From positions 1-13,667 of the forward strand of contig CALLIQ010000616.1 of the NCBI GenBank assembly GCA_938008925.1: DNA of 13,667 nucleotides, given 5' to 3'. The stretch comes from an uncultured Acidimicrobiales bacterium. Lineage in GTDB: Bacteria > Actinomycetota > Acidimicrobiia > Acidimicrobiales > SZUA-35. The notes below the pieces were generated by a model. That model was given only the letters and a program-made list of their open reading frames with translations. It was not told where the DNA came from and searched no databases. Of this stretch, positions 13,413-13,667 are shown piece after piece. The stretch's first letter is position 1; every line of letters begins with the position of its first letter. Both the position numbers and the translations under genes were made by a program.

Positions 13413-13667
13413 ATGAATGCAGCGGCGGCACGACAGGTGATGCGAGCGGTTTTCGCGTTCGGCGCGTTCTGCGTCAGCGGCGCCCTCGGTGGCTGCTCGT
13501 TCGGTTCCGGGAGCGATGAGCTCGCCGGGTCTGTCACCGTGGTCGCCGAGGAGTCCGATGATGTCGGGCGGTGGGTCGTCACGATCGATCTCGACAGCGG
13601 AAGCGTCGGGGGCAGCGACGTCGTGCGTGTGGCGTTCGACGAGATCGACCTCGTGTGCGACGACGGG
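13413..13667 (+). CDS. Putative secreted lipoprotein, 3' end outside window
   Basis: The 85 visible codons begin with a lipoprotein signal peptide: a short basic n-region with Arg7 and Arg11, a hydrophobic core (VFAFGAFCVSGA), and lipobox LGGC with the acceptor Cys27. The mature part begins Ser/Gly-rich and turns into alternating hydrophobic residues (SVTVVAEE, RWVVTIDLD, VVRVAFDEIDLV) typical of beta strands. I do not recognise a family. An internal ATG at 13440, with AGG close upstream, would give a shorter signal peptide and is a real alternative start. The gene begins 39 bases after the kinase on the same strand with no terminator between, so the two are probably co-transcribed. It could be the external sensor or target of that kinase pathway (inference). 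Confidence 0.75.
   Translation, partial: MNAAAARQVMRAVFAFGAFCVSGALGGCSFGSGSDELAGSVTVVAEESDDVGRWVVTIDLDSGSVGGSDVVRVAFDEIDLVCDDG

Overview
The window looks like chromosomal DNA of a high-GC Gram-positive actinobacterium. An Ilumatobacter-like member of the Acidimicrobiia is my best guess, by overall impression only. The supporting signs are strong GC bias at third codon positions, GTG starts, a MenG-type menaquinone methyltransferase, several Ser/Thr kinase and FHA proteins, and lipoproteins with acidic Ser-rich linkers. I see no tRNA, rRNA, CRISPR array, insertion sequence or phage gene, and no gene-free stretch longer than about 180 bases.

Left part (1-3267). A secreted lipoprotein alpha/beta hydrolase of the tripeptidyl-aminopeptidase type runs leftward off the edge. 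It diverges from a menaquinone-biosynthesis methyltransferase (menG/ubiE, probably leaderless), which is followed on the same strand by a cytoplasmic protein resembling the DUF1444/YtpQ family.

Centre (3275-11557, minus strand). A tightly packed seven-gene run reads, in transcription order: an Hsp70-like membrane protein with a long Pro/Gln linker, one transmembrane helix and an extracytoplasmic domain; a small FHA protein; a two-Rossmann FAD/NAD(P) oxidoreductase; a four-helix membrane protein; a TauE/SafE-type permease; a small Ser/Thr kinase whose DFG motif reads ELG; and a large protein with a zinc-ribbon-like motif and a C-terminal FHA domain. Four junctions are 4-base stop/start overlaps. 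A fifth such overlap links a 10-codon leader ORF, which has a strong ribosome binding site, to the Hsp70 start. A sigma70-like promoter with a 17-base spacer lies just upstream.

Right part (11733-end, plus strand). A second Ser/Thr kinase, with all canonical catalytic residues and an unrecognised helical C-terminal region, is transcribed away from the Hsp70 operon. It is followed closely by a lipoprotein that runs off the right edge. An 8+8-base inverted repeat sits between the two divergent units.

My reading, which is inference, is that 3275-13667 encodes one membrane-associated phospho-signalling module: a receptor-like Hsp70 ATPase, two kinases (one possibly degenerate), two phosphothreonine-reading FHA proteins, and a redox enzyme plus anion-type permease as possible effectors. 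The receptor-like Hsp70 and the coupling of kinase/FHA genes to the oxidoreductase and permease are the most unusual elements.
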